Source: Streptomyces sp. ST2-7A
GTDB lineage: Bacteria > Actinomycetota > Actinomycetes > Streptomycetales > Streptomycetaceae
Length of the DNA stretch: 64,000 nt
Direction: 5' to 3'
Assembly: GCF_021390475.1 (NCBI RefSeq)
Contig: NZ_JAJUWS010000014.1
Coordinates: 1 to 64,000, forward strand
Shown here in pieces: positions 32,901 through 41,909 of this stretch; position 1 is the stretch's first letter; each line of letters begins with the position of its first letter. The position numbers and the translations under genes are program-made. The notes below the pieces were generated by a model. It was not told the origin of the DNA, ran no database searches, and worked only from the letters and a program-made list of their open reading frames with translations.

Positions 32901-33695
32901 TCAGTCGAGGAGTGCCCGGAGCCACCGGGCCTCGTGACGTGCGGTCCACTCGGCGTCGTTCCACCACACGTCCCCGTGGCCCTCCCGCCACAGGCGGGTC
33001 CACGGCTGCTCACCGATGGCGGCGCGCTCCCGCAGGAAGTCGTGCATGGAACGGGATCGGCGGGCCAACAGGGGAACCAGCGTGCGGCGTTCGGTCTCGT
33101 CGAAGCCGTAGGAGTCGATCAGGGTTCGCAAACGGCGGTCGGGGCCCGTACCCCGCTCACGCAATGCCGCGTTGGCGGAGAGCGGGACGAAGCCGTGCGC
33201 GGCGTAGGCGAGATCCCACAGGCGGGTGCCGGGGGCTGCGGCGTCCCAGTCGATGAACGTCCAGGCCGCGTCGCCATCGGCCACGAGGTTCCACGGCGCG
33301 AGGTCGTGGTGGGCGATGATCTCCGGTTCGCCCTCGGCGGGGATGAGCCGCTGCCAGCGAGCGTCGGGCGGGGGCGTGAAGTCACGCACGGCCTCGTGGA
33401 AGGCGCGGATGAGGCGTCCGACCCGGGCCAGGCGCTCCGTCGGATCGAGGAGGGCGAACCGGTCGGGCCACACGGGCTCCCCCGGCGCGAAGGTCAACAC
33501 CTCGCGACCCCGCTCGTCGATGCCCAGCGGGCGTGGCGCTCCGGTGAAGCCGGCGGCGTGCAGGTGGTGGAGAAGGGCGTGCACGGCCGGTGTCCACGGC
33601 CCGGCGGGACGGCGGACGGTGTCCCCGACGCGCACCACACCCGCGCTGACGTTCCCGCCGGTGAGCGGCACCTCCGGGGGGTCACTCCGTGACAT
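32901..33695 (-). CDS. Aminoglycoside phosphotransferase-family kinase
   Basis: 264 residues of the APH/choline kinase-like fold: GGNVSAGVVRVGDTVRRP (nucleotide-binding strand pair), Brenner motif IIAHHDLAPWNLV with catalytic Asp, and FIDWDAAAPGTRLWDLAY. Such proteins in streptomycetes phosphorylate varied small molecules; resistance to an aminoglycoside is not implied. Its N-terminal coding region has a damaged relative at 35803-35915. Confidence 0.88.
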   Translation of the reverse strand: MSRSDPPEVPLTGGNVSAGVVRVGDTVRRPAGPWTPAVHALLHHLHAAGFTGAPRPLGIDERGREVLTFAPGEPVWPDRFALLDPTERLARVGRLIRAFHEAVRDFTPPPDARWQRLIPAEGEPEIIAHHDLAPWNLVADGDAAWTFIDWDAAAPGTRLWDLAYAAHGFVPLSANAALRERGTGPDRRLRTLIDSYGFDETERRTLVPLLARRSRSMHDFLRERAAIGEQPWTRLWREGHGDVWWNDAEWTARHEARWLRALLD

Positions 33696-33837
33696 GCCGC
33701 CCAGTCTGGTCGGCGGTGGGCCGTCGGCGCGACGAATTTTCGGGGCGGGGTGGGGAGGTTGACGGTGGACGTGCCGAGTTCCGCCCCTGGACAAGGATGC
33801 CGCCGTCCGATCACCGAAAAACGGCTGTCCCCCACAC

Positions 33838-34308
33838 ATGGGCGACTTCTACGCTGCCCGGATGCTTACGGACGACCCCGACGGCGAACCGATCGTGGAG
33901 GTGGGGAACCTCGACACCCCCTCGGCCACCCTCATCCTCTCCCGGCCCGTGCGTCCTTTCGACGATGAGCCCGTACTCGACTTCCTGATCACCGCCCGGG
34001 GCGAGTGGGGTCGGGTGGAGACACCGGTCCGCGTCTGGATCGGGGATGGCCCCGGTGAATTCCTCTTCTCTCTCGCCGAGGACTTCCGGGGTTGGAAGGG
34101 CACCCGCACGTGGGAGGCGCTGGACCACTCGCTGAGCGTCTCGGCGGAACACCGCTCCCTGGGTCGCGTCCACCTGACGTGGACACTCTCCGGAACGGAC
34201 ATCGAGTGTCCGTGGGACTTCTCCTGCACCACCGTTCACGCGGCCGGCGAGGACATGCGTCACCTGGCCGCCGATATTCGCGAGTTCCTCCGGGTAACGG
34301 CCGAGTAA
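33838..34308 (+). CDS. DUF6228-family protein
   Basis: 156 residues: VGNLDTPSATLILSRPVRP, FLFSLAEDFRGWKGTRTWEALDHSLSVSAEHRSLGRVHLTWTLSG and AGEDMRHLAADIREFL, a pattern of DUF6228 proteins. These are frequently found near polymorphic toxins, so an immunity role is possible. ATG 33862 (TACGCT six bases upstream, a leaderless arrangement) is an alternative start. No ribosome binding site is seen at either. Confidence 0.7.
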   Translation: MGDFYAARMLTDDPDGEPIVEVGNLDTPSATLILSRPVRPFDDEPVLDFLITARGEWGRVETPVRVWIGDGPGEFLFSLAEDFRGWKGTRTWEALDHSLSVSAEHRSLGRVHLTWTLSGTDIECPWDFSCTTVHAAGEDMRHLAADIREFLRVTAE

Positions 34309-34755
34309 CCAATCACCGCCCAGAAGCGACCACTGCGTCCCACTTCTCAGATGGCGAAGCAACCACAACCGTTGACGAGAAGAGTTCCCAAGAGAGTCCG
34401 GGCCCCCCCGACCTCAGCCATCAAGTAAATAACCCTCTCTCGGGAGGCCTTCCCGAGCTATCGCTTATTATTTTCCGTCGAGGGAATTAAAGTCCTCGCC
34501 GAGCGTGCCCCGGATCTACACCAGGCTCTCCAACACTGCCGGGCCAAGAGGCTGCCGCGCCTGGTGCTGGACAGCGTCTTGATACCTTACGACAAGGTGG
34601 CTGAGACGTGGGAGAACGGCAACGAACGGTAGCGTTCAGGGCAAGGCTCGCCGGCTTACCGGTGAATTTTCATTCCCTCACCACCCCGAGGGCCTCTCAC
34701 CCGGGCCTCTGCTCACAGAGAGGCGAGGAGGTAGAACACCGGATATTCAGCCGCA
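34309..34755. other. AT-richer spacer with a transposase remnant
   Basis: 447 bases between the DUF6228 gene and the second immunity candidate. Apart from the transposase remnant at 34441-34632 I see nothing coding. Confidence 0.4.
34441..34632 (+). pseudogene. Transposase remnant
   Basis: One frame reads SYRLLFSVEGIKVLAERAPDL, then LPRLVLDSVLIPYDKVAETWENGNER and a stop. This resembles the middle of DDE transposases of the IS5/DDE_Tnp_4 group (pattern GIKVLAE-x-APDL ... LVLDGTLIP-x-D). Both ends are missing. Confidence 0.45.
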
Positions 34756-35049
34756 TCAGTCCCCCAGGATGGCAAGATAGCCTCGCCGGCGAATTACACG
34801 CCAAATGACTTCGATCACAAGATTGGCGGCTTCTCTCACTTCCGGACTGGCAGCCGAAATCTCGTTGACCTCTTCAATCAGATCGTACAACTGGGGAACA
34901 TTGAAAATTGTATCCCCGTAAGGGTCGACATAGCGGAGCAGCCCACCCTCTCCGGACTCGGCCAGCACGAGAGAAAATTTTTCACTCACTTCCGAGCCGG
35001 CATACTCCCGCTTGTGAATTTGATTTTCAAGATATACGGCGCAACCCAC
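34756..35049 (-). CDS. Small protein, candidate immunity to the orphan RHS tip
   Basis: 97 residues from GTG with GGGAGG upstream. Acidic, helical (PQLYDLIEEVNEISAASPEVREAANLVIEVIWRVI), no signal peptide. GC is lower than in neighbouring core genes. It begins 33 bases after the stop of the orphan toxin tip on the same strand, the normal place for an immunity gene. No family recognised. Confidence 0.6.
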   Translation of the reverse strand: MGCAVYLENQIHKREYAGSEVSEKFSLVLAESGEGGLLRYVDPYGDTIFNVPQLYDLIEEVNEISAASPEVREAANLVIEVIWRVIRRRGYLAILGD

Positions 35050-35082
35050 GAAACCTCCCTCTGGTCGGGAACTGTCATTCGA

Positions 35083-35802
35083 TTAGGGAATGGGATGCAC
35101 AGTGATCACTCCGCCCCATTCATCCTGAACCACCCGGTACCTTTTCGTGGGAAGCGCCCCGGAGTCCCTGGACGTACTTCCCATGATTTCGAACCACTCC
35201 GCACCTCGCCCCCATCTACTATTTTCATTGGGGCCATTCACGGGATGGAAATTCGAATGCTCAACCAAAGCGTCAAGATCAACCCCTTCCTTGAAGGTGC
35301 TTTTGTCGCTGGTATTTTCTGACCCCCCTGACATGTGACGCCGACGTACATAATCTTCACCTTCATCTGTCAACCCCGCCGGATAGGGAGCGAGTCCGAG
35401 GGGGTCGGCCCGGGTGTGGGGGCGGGGCCGGGGGGTGGCCCCAGAGGGTGGTGGCCAGGGATGTGGTGTGGCCGGTGTGGTCCCAGGTGGTGACGGTATC
35501 GGTCCCGGCCCCGTCGTGCGCGGTGTGGTGTTCCTCGATGAAGGTGGTGTCGTGCCAGGTGAACCGCACCGTCTCCGCGATGCGGCCGTCTGTGTGGTGG
35601 CGGTGTTTGGCGACGCGCCTGCCGAAGGAGTCGTAGGTATACGTCCATCGGGTGCCGTCGGGAGTGCGGGTCTCGACCAGACGGTCGTGGGCGTCCCAGG
35701 TGTAGTGCCAGGTGCCAGGTGCCAGGTGTCGGGGGTGCGGGAGATGCGGGTGACGGTGCGACGGATCACTCGCCCCGCCGCGTCGTAGGCGTAGCGGCCA
35801 CG
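35083..35802 (-). pseudogene. Orphan RHS core fragment with a second toxin tip
   Basis: Reads as the end of an RHS core homologous to the large RHS gene ([68 protein letters not shown]) followed by a different C-terminal domain of about 95 residues (RRRHMSGG, STFKEGVDLDALVEHSNFHPVNGP, RYRVVQDEWGGVITVHPIP). Two extra copies of CCAGGTG (around 35705-35725) shift the frame, and a second shift and deletion occur before ADPLGLAPY. The tip itself is intact. Its His, Lys and final strand pattern resemble BECR-fold RNase toxins; that is tentative. Confidence 0.75.
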
Positions 35803-35915
35803 CCGGTGTCCATGACCCAGCGGGGCGACACACGAAGTCCTCGCCGCACAGCACACCCGCACTGACGTTCCCGCAAGCAAGCGAGTATTCCGACGGATCG
35901 CTCTGCGATGTGCCG
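35803..35915 (-). pseudogene. 5' fragment of an APH-family kinase gene
   Basis: Reads [37 protein letters not shown], matching residues 2-35 of the kinase at 32901-33695 (SRSDPPEVPLTGGNVSAGVVRVGDTVRRPAGPWTPAV). It runs straight into the RHS fragment. Confidence 0.7.
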
Positions 35916-36056
35916 ATCTGCCTGGCCGGCGACAGGCCCACCAGTGCGACCCGGGGGTGGAGTGAGGAAAAGAGCGGTGCTGATGCTACTCCGCTTTCCT
36001 GCTCATCATCCACAGTCGTTCACCACGATGGGCCCATACACAGGGGTCTTTGGCAT

Positions 36057-36626
36057 CTACCCGCGTGAAGAAGTGGTGCTTGCCGGAATCTTGTAAGCGG
36101 CCGCGATGCTCTCATCGAAGATTACGAGCAAGGAATCAGGCATGTATGTGAAACCTGCGCCCTCGGCCTCACCTAGCGCAAAGACTAGACTCGACCCATC
36201 GGAGAAATCGAAATTGTAGGACCAAGGCATCTCCGGACATCCCTCATTGGGAATATGCCAAGCGATCTTGATGCCCGTGATCGGCACGCCCAAAAAATTC
36301 CTCCAATCAGCATGACCGCTCACATCGATTGGATCCCCGGGTAGATCGGTGCTTGATTCTTCAGGGTGCCTGAATTCAATCGCCACTCCTTCATTGAAGC
36401 CATCCATTGCCCAGGACAGCACCAGCACAGCCCCACTCTCCATGCTGAGTTCAATGGCCATGTCGACTTCGTGAGCACGATCTTCCCTATGCCCCTCGGG
36501 CCACTCCTCTCCTTGCGGCACCACGTAACGAACTGTTCTCACGACTTCACCCGAGACAGCCTCTCGAAGTTCAGCGATACCAGCACCGTCATGGGCCAAG
36601 ACGTCCCACGGGTTGATTACCAACAT
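36057..36626 (-). CDS. Candidate immunity protein for the RHS toxin
   Basis: 189 residues. The ATG is two bases after the RHS stop codon, so the genes are translationally linked. Composition is less GC-biased than the RHS gene. Visible: VRTVRYVVPQGEEWPEG, VLVLSWAMDGFNEGVAIEF, KIAWHIPNEGCPEMPWSYNFDFSDGSSLVFALG. No signal peptide; a cytosolic binding partner is expected. No named family recognised. Confidence 0.75.
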   Translation of the reverse strand: MLVINPWDVLAHDGAGIAELREAVSGEVVRTVRYVVPQGEEWPEGHREDRAHEVDMAIELSMESGAVLVLSWAMDGFNEGVAIEFRHPEESSTDLPGDPIDVSGHADWRNFLGVPITGIKIAWHIPNEGCPEMPWSYNFDFSDGSSLVFALGEAEGAGFTYMPDSLLVIFDESIAAAYKIPASTTSSRG

Positions 36627-36628
36627 TT

Positions 36629-39600
36629 CTAATACCGTCCAAAGTACTGGAACCGACCAATGGCATCGAAGGTTGCCCCGGTTCCGCGTCCACCAGCCGG
36701 GTCCGGCATGATATAGCGCGTCCCACCGGCGAAGTTGCCGGAATTTACGGGCGATATGACAGTTTTCGGGTTAGTTAGAATGTCGTCCAGTAGATCCTGA
36801 CCGGCAGTCTTCAACTGCTTCCCTGGAACCACGGGAAGATCTCCACGGTTCATATGCTTCTGATACTCACGTCCAGCATGAGTTGTATTCCCCTTGGCCG
36901 GACGTGTCCCACTCTGTGAAAGAGCATCCAAGTCGGCAGAATATCCGGCGAGTCCGAGGGGGTCGGTCCACGTCCAGGGGTTGTGGGGGTAGGTGTGGGG
37001 GTTGGGTGCGGGGGCCAGGCCGAGGGGGTCGGGTGTGGTGTAGCGGGCGGTGGTGGGGTCGTAGTGGCGGTGGAGGTTGTAGTGCCAGCCGGTTTCCTCA
37101 TCGGCGTATTGGCCGGGGAAGCGCAGGGGTGTGGGGGCGGTTCCCGGGGTGTGGCCCCAGAGGGTGGTGGCCAGGGGTGTGGTGTGGCCGGTGTCGGGGT
37201 CGGTGAGGTGAGTGGGGGTACCGACGAGGTCGGTGACGATGGCGGCGAAGCGGCGGTCGATCTCGCCCTGATCGGCCTTCGCGAGGTCGCCGCCGGTGGG
37301 GAGGCTGGTGGTGGTTTGGGTGAGGGGGTGCAGGCCGGTGTGGTCCCAGGTGGTGACGGTAGCGGGCCGGGTGCCGTCGTGCCTGGCGTGGTGTTCCTCG
37401 ATGAGGGTGGTGTCGTGCCAGGTGAAGCGAACGGTTTCGGCAACGCTGCCGTCGGGGTGGTGGCGGTGTTTGGCGATGCGGCGGCCGAAGGGGTCGTAGG
37501 TGTAGGTCCACACCGTGCCGTCGGGGGTGCGGGTTTCGACCAGGCGGTCGTGGGCGTCCCAGGTGTGGTGCCAGGTGTCGGGGGTGCGGGAGATGCGGGT
37601 GACGGTGCGGCGGATCACCCGCCCCGCCGCGTCGTAGGCGTAGCGGGTGCGCCCGGCGCGGGCCAGGAGGGTGCCGGTGTAGGCGCGTTCCCCGACCGCG
37701 TCGGCCGGTAGTCCGGGGGCGGTGGCGGCCGTTTGGTCGCCGGTGGGGTTGTAGGTGTAGGTCTCGGTGCCGGCCGGGCCCGTCAGACTCGTGGGGCGCC
37801 CGATCGCGTCCAGGGTGAGCGTGGTGGTGCCCGTGGCGTCGGTGACGGCGGTGGGGTAGCCGTCCGCGCGGTGGGTCCAGCGTTTGTGGTGCAGACGCCG
37901 GTCACCGGTACCGGTGAGGGCCTGTTCGACCAGGCGTCCGGTCGCATCATGGCCGGTGGTGAGGGTCAGAGCGCCGCCGATGCGACGCTCGACCTCCCGG
38001 CCGGCCGCGTCCCGGCGGAAGTTCAGATGCCAGCCGGCCGAGTCCAGGCCGATCGGCCGCCCAGCTGCGTCGTGGGTCCAGGTGGTGGTGTGGCCGGTGG
38101 GGGTGGTGCGGGAGAGCAGGTTCCCCACCGGATCCACGGTCAGGGTCAGGGTATGGCCGTTGACCGTCTCACCGAGGAGATTCCCAACCGAGTCGTGGGT
38201 GCGGGACAACTCCACACCCGGCGAGGTCGCGGAGACGATTCGGCCGGCGGGATCGTGGGTCCAGGTGGTGGTCTCGCCGGTATCGGTGGTCGCCGAGACC
38301 GGTTGACCGAGCACGTCGTGGACGTAGTCGATGGTTTGTCCCGCCGGGTTCATCTGCCGGACCAGACGACCGACGGGGTCGAACTCCCGGGTAGTGGTGC
38401 GGCCGTCGTAGTCGGTCTCCGCCACTACACGGCCGGCCGGATCGAGGGTGTAGGTCCAGGAGCGGCCGTCGGGGGCGGTGACGGCGGTGATGTTCAACTC
38501 GGTGTCGCGGGTGAGGACATACCGCGCGCCATCGGGGCCGGTGTGCGAGACCGGCAGGTCGAAGGGGCCGTAGGACCAGGCGGTGATCCCGCCGTTCTCG
38601 TCGGTGTGGGTCAGGCAGTTGCCCTCCGCATCCCACTCCCAGGACTCGACGTGCCCCAGGGGGTCGGTGCGGCGCACCGGCTTGCCCTCCGGAGACCACT
38701 CCATCCGGGTGATCGCCCCCATCGGATCGGTGATGGAGGTGGGGCGACCGAAAGCGTCCCGGTCCAGGGCCGTGGTCGCGCCCAGCGGATCTACCACCGC
38801 TACCGGTAGTCCGGTCGGATCGGTGTCGATGCGGGTGATCGCGCCCAGAGCATCGGTGACGGTGGCGGGAGCACCGGTGGGGTGATGTGTCCAGGTGGTG
38901 CGGTGCCCGGCCGGGTCGATGACAGTCGTTCGGTTGCCCCGCTCGTCGAACTCCTGGCGCCAGGTGGTGCCGTCGGCCTCGGTGATCGCGGTGGGCAGGC
39001 CCAGGTCGTTGTACTCCGCGTGGATCTCGTGGTCGTCGGGACGGATGACGGTGGTCGGGTCACCGTGCTCGTTACGGACGTAGCGGGTGGTGTGACCGAG
39101 AGGATCGGTGACCGACAGGAGATGGTCGTAGCGGTCCCGGGTGCGGTGGGTGGTGTGGCCCAGCGGATCGGTCTCCGCGACGAGCTGGAAGCTGTCGTTG
39201 AACTGGTAGACCGTGGGGTAGCCGCGTGCCGCGTAGGCGGTGGTGCGGTGGTTGGCGGTGTCGTACTCGTAGCGGTACTCGAAGACCCGCCCCGAGCCGG
39301 TACCGAAGACACATCGGCCCGCCTGGTCGTATTCGTAGCGGTACCAGGTGTTGTTGCGGTCCTCCCACCGGATGAGCCGGTCCTGCTCGTCGTACCAGAA
39401 GCGCAGCGGTAGGCCGGAGGAGTTGAAGACGCGCGCGAGGTTCCCCGCGTCGTCGTAGTCGAAGGCCAACAGCACCGGCTGCTCGGGTGCGGAGAGCAGC
39501 CGGTAGGAGGTGACGCGCCGATCCACCACCGCCACCCCGATGCGGTAGCCACCCGAGTGGGTGACCTCCACCGGCTCACCCGCCTCGTTGTGGCGGATCT

Positions 39601-41014
39601 CGATGCGGTTTTCGTTGCGGTCGGTGACCGCCACCAGCGGCAGCTCGTTACCCGGCGCACCGGGCACGGGGGCGAAGTGCAGCGTCCTGCCGCTCTCACG
39701 CTGGTGGATCGTCAGCGGGGAGCCGGGCCGGCCGTCCCAGGACAGGCCCCAGCGCGGACCCTCCACCGGCATCACCGGATCATCCGGGTCCCGGGTGGGG
39801 ACGGGGTAGAGGAGCTTGGTGCAGTCGGCGGCGTGGAAGGTGATCGAGTCGGCCTCCAACACCAGGCGTTGGTCCAGCGTGGAGGACCACGACCTACCGA
39901 ACAGCCGCCCCGCCCGGTAGGTGGAGATGTGGTGGCGTTCCAGCAGCAGCGGCAGGACGCCGGGCAGGTCGATGTCGGTGGCCGGGAGCAGGACCTCCCC
40001 GGTGGCGAAGTCCACCGGGTCATCGGAGGTGTTCTTCCCCGCCGCCGGACGCCCCTCCTGTCGGACCTGCCGGCCCTGTCCCCTCGCCCCCCGCGCCATG
40101 CCCAACGTGGCGGTCTTCGCACCGGCGGAGGCCAAACGCCCGCCGGGCACGCAGTCCAACAACGCGAACCCCACATCCCACAAACTCGCCTCGCCGTTGG
40201 CGTAGTCGATCAACGTGTCCGCGAGGATGATCAACGAGGCCGCCAGGATCAACCCCCACACCAACGGCCCACCCAACACCAACGCCACAATGCTCAACAC
40301 CGTGACGACAACCTGGGCGACGGCGACGATGGTGTCCCAGTTGTCCACCACCCAATCCGCGGCCTTCTGCCACCACTTGCGATTCGGGATCCCCGCCTCG
40401 GAAGCCTCCTCCAGATCCGCCTTGCAGCGCTGGGCGGCCTCCTCGCGCAACTCCTTGGCCTGACCCGCCAACGCGATCGCCAGGTCCAGCTTCCCGCGCG
40501 CATCGGTGACCGCGCTCTCGGCGTTGCCCTGATCGCTCTCCGCATCCGTGAGTGCCCGGCGGACCTCGGCGGCGACCTCGCCCTCATCCGGCGGCTCCGC
40601 CGCCTCCTCCGCATCCTCCAGAGCGGAGGTGGCCCGCTCCAACCACGACTGCGCGGTCGACAGCTCCTCCCGGGCCTCGATCGCCTCCACCAACGCCCGA
40701 TCGGCATCGGTCTGTGCCTCGCGCAACTTCGGCGCGTACGTCAACAACGCCTGCGCGGCCAGGTCGTAGGAGGTGTGCAGCTTGTCCAAGTCGGGCGGGA
40801 GCTTGTCGAAACGATCCCGGTAGGCCTCCGCGCTCTCCCCCACAAACGTGGCGAGCGCCCCCTCCTCACCCATCGACCGCACCTTGCCCAGAGCGGTGAA
40901 CACGTCATCGGCGAACTCCTCCAGCTCACCGCCCAGGCGCTCGATGCGATCGGGATCCCCCGGCGCCGGATCGGAGGACATCCCCACCGGCGACCAATCA
41001 GACGCCCGCGCCAT
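36629..41014 (-). CDS. RHS-repeat polymorphic toxin with WXG-like N-terminus
   Basis: 1461 residues. Order: a helical, coiled-coil N-terminal region (about 1-215, LGGELEEFADDVFTALGKV, LREAQTDADRALVEAIEAREEL) of the WXG100-like type used for type VII secretion; a hydrophobic pair (about 232-275); a DUF6531 segment (about 335-410, DDPVDFATGEVLLPATDIDLPGVLPLLLERHH); many YD/RHS repeats (about 450-1200); the RHS core end with two DPLGLA motifs; and a variable tip of about 106 residues (HAGREYQKHMNRGD, AGQDLLDDILTNP, GGRGTGATFDAIGRF). The tip resembles BECR-type RNase toxins by eye only. It is followed at once by an immunity candidate. Confidence 0.9.
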   Translation of the reverse strand: MARASDWSPVGMSSDPAPGDPDRIERLGGELEEFADDVFTALGKVRSMGEEGALATFVGESAEAYRDRFDKLPPDLDKLHTSYDLAAQALLTYAPKLREAQTDADRALVEAIEAREELSTAQSWLERATSALEDAEEAAEPPDEGEVAAEVRRALTDAESDQGNAESAVTDARGKLDLAIALAGQAKELREEAAQRCKADLEEASEAGIPNRKWWQKAADWVVDNWDTIVAVAQVVVTVLSIVALVLGGPLVWGLILAASLIILADTLIDYANGEASLWDVGFALLDCVPGGRLASAGAKTATLGMARGARGQGRQVRQEGRPAAGKNTSDDPVDFATGEVLLPATDIDLPGVLPLLLERHHISTYRAGRLFGRSWSSTLDQRLVLEADSITFHAADCTKLLYPVPTRDPDDPVMPVEGPRWGLSWDGRPGSPLTIHQRESGRTLHFAPVPGAPGNELPLVAVTDRNENRIEIRHNEAGEPVEVTHSGGYRIGVAVVDRRVTSYRLLSAPEQPVLLAFDYDDAGNLARVFNSSGLPLRFWYDEQDRLIRWEDRNNTWYRYEYDQAGRCVFGTGSGRVFEYRYEYDTANHRTTAYAARGYPTVYQFNDSFQLVAETDPLGHTTHRTRDRYDHLLSVTDPLGHTTRYVRNEHGDPTTVIRPDDHEIHAEYNDLGLPTAITEADGTTWRQEFDERGNRTTVIDPAGHRTTWTHHPTGAPATVTDALGAITRIDTDPTGLPVAVVDPLGATTALDRDAFGRPTSITDPMGAITRMEWSPEGKPVRRTDPLGHVESWEWDAEGNCLTHTDENGGITAWSYGPFDLPVSHTGPDGARYVLTRDTELNITAVTAPDGRSWTYTLDPAGRVVAETDYDGRTTTREFDPVGRLVRQMNPAGQTIDYVHDVLGQPVSATTDTGETTTWTHDPAGRIVSATSPGVELSRTHDSVGNLLGETVNGHTLTLTVDPVGNLLSRTTPTGHTTTWTHDAAGRPIGLDSAGWHLNFRRDAAGREVERRIGGALTLTTGHDATGRLVEQALTGTGDRRLHHKRWTHRADGYPTAVTDATGTTTLTLDAIGRPTSLTGPAGTETYTYNPTGDQTAATAPGLPADAVGERAYTGTLLARAGRTRYAYDAAGRVIRRTVTRISRTPDTWHHTWDAHDRLVETRTPDGTVWTYTYDPFGRRIAKHRHHPDGSVAETVRFTWHDTTLIEEHHARHDGTRPATVTTWDHTGLHPLTQTTTSLPTGGDLAKADQGEIDRRFAAIVTDLVGTPTHLTDPDTGHTTPLATTLWGHTPGTAPTPLRFPGQYADEETGWHYNLHRHYDPTTARYTTPDPLGLAPAPNPHTYPHNPWTWTDPLGLAGYSADLDALSQSGTRPAKGNTTHAGREYQKHMNRGDLPVVPGKQLKTAGQDLLDDILTNPKTVISPVNSGNFAGGTRYIMPDPAGGRGTGATFDAIGRFQYFGRY

Positions 41015-41193
41015 GACGCATCAACCCCCGTTGTTCACCTGTGGCCCCGTGCCCCATCCGCGATCCCCCCGGACCACCGGTTGGCGACACCACGGACAGT
41101 AAACGAGAGCGATGAAACTCCACAATGCTCCGCGTCGGGGCTCACCTCACCGGGTGACAACCGGTGACCACGGCGGGTCGCCCCGAAATCCGT

Positions 41194-41835
41194 TCACTCC
41201 GCGAGGTGGTGGAGGACGATGAGGCCGCCGTGGAGGGGGTGGTCACGGCGTTGGTCGTCGGTCTCCACGTACTCATCGAGGACGGCGAGGATGCGACGGT
41301 CGAGTTCGGCGACGTCCTCGGGTGAGAGGTGCAGGGCGAAGCGGGCGAAGGTGCGGATCGACTCGGAGCCGGCCTCCCGCAGCTCGTCGACGAAGGCGTC
41401 CACCGGCGCGAGGGCGGGCTCCGTCGAATCGGCCCCGGCGGGTACGTCCCCGACACCGTTGCCCCCGGCGCCATCGGTGTGACCGGTCACGGCCGGTACG
41501 GTCTCGGGCTCCCCGATTCCGAGGGGGTTGTCCAGCCACCAGGAGAGGCCGGTGGAACGGTAGGGCTTCTCCAGGGCACCGGTCTCCCCCGTGCGCACCG
41601 CGGCCTGTTCCAGGAAGCCCGCGGCCACGAGTTGCCGTACGTGGTGGAGCACGGTACCGGGGTCGCGTTCCAACCGGTCGGCCAACTGCTTGTTCGTCAG
41701 GTCGCGTTGGGTGCACAGCCGAATGATGCGAATGCGCAGGGGATGGGCCAGGGCCTTGGCCTCCCGCATCGTGGCCGGACGCCGCCGGCGGGGGTGCTCC
41801 GGGGTCTCCGCGTCGCTGTCGTTCCCCTCGTCCAT
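41194..41835 (-). CDS. ArsR-type HTH regulator divergent from MFS transporter
   Basis: 213 residues. Winged helix at about 20-90 (EAKALAHPLRIRIIRLCTQRDLTNKQLADRLERDPGTVLHHVRQLVAAGFLEQ), then YRSTGLSWWLDNP and an acidic helical C-terminus typical of HTH_20 regulators. Divergent from the MFS gene across a 74-base interval with the dyad CTCCATC/GATGGAG, which it probably binds. The gap 41015-41193 before the RHS gene has no gene. Confidence 0.85.
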   Translation of the reverse strand: MDEGNDSDAETPEHPRRRRPATMREAKALAHPLRIRIIRLCTQRDLTNKQLADRLERDPGTVLHHVRQLVAAGFLEQAAVRTGETGALEKPYRSTGLSWWLDNPLGIGEPETVPAVTGHTDGAGGNGVGDVPAGADSTEPALAPVDAFVDELREAGSESIRTFARFALHLSPEDVAELDRRILAVLDEYVETDDQRRDHPLHGGLIVLHHLAE

Positions 41836-41909
41836 GGCTCCACGATAACGACCGAGTTGACATCTCTCCATCGATGGACTTTTCCCCATCGGTGATGGAG
41901 TCTCCTTCC

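Noticed and set aside
34608..34808. 66-codon plus-strand frame near the transposase remnant
   Set aside because: No ribosome binding site, overlaps the immunity candidate and has unnatural composition.
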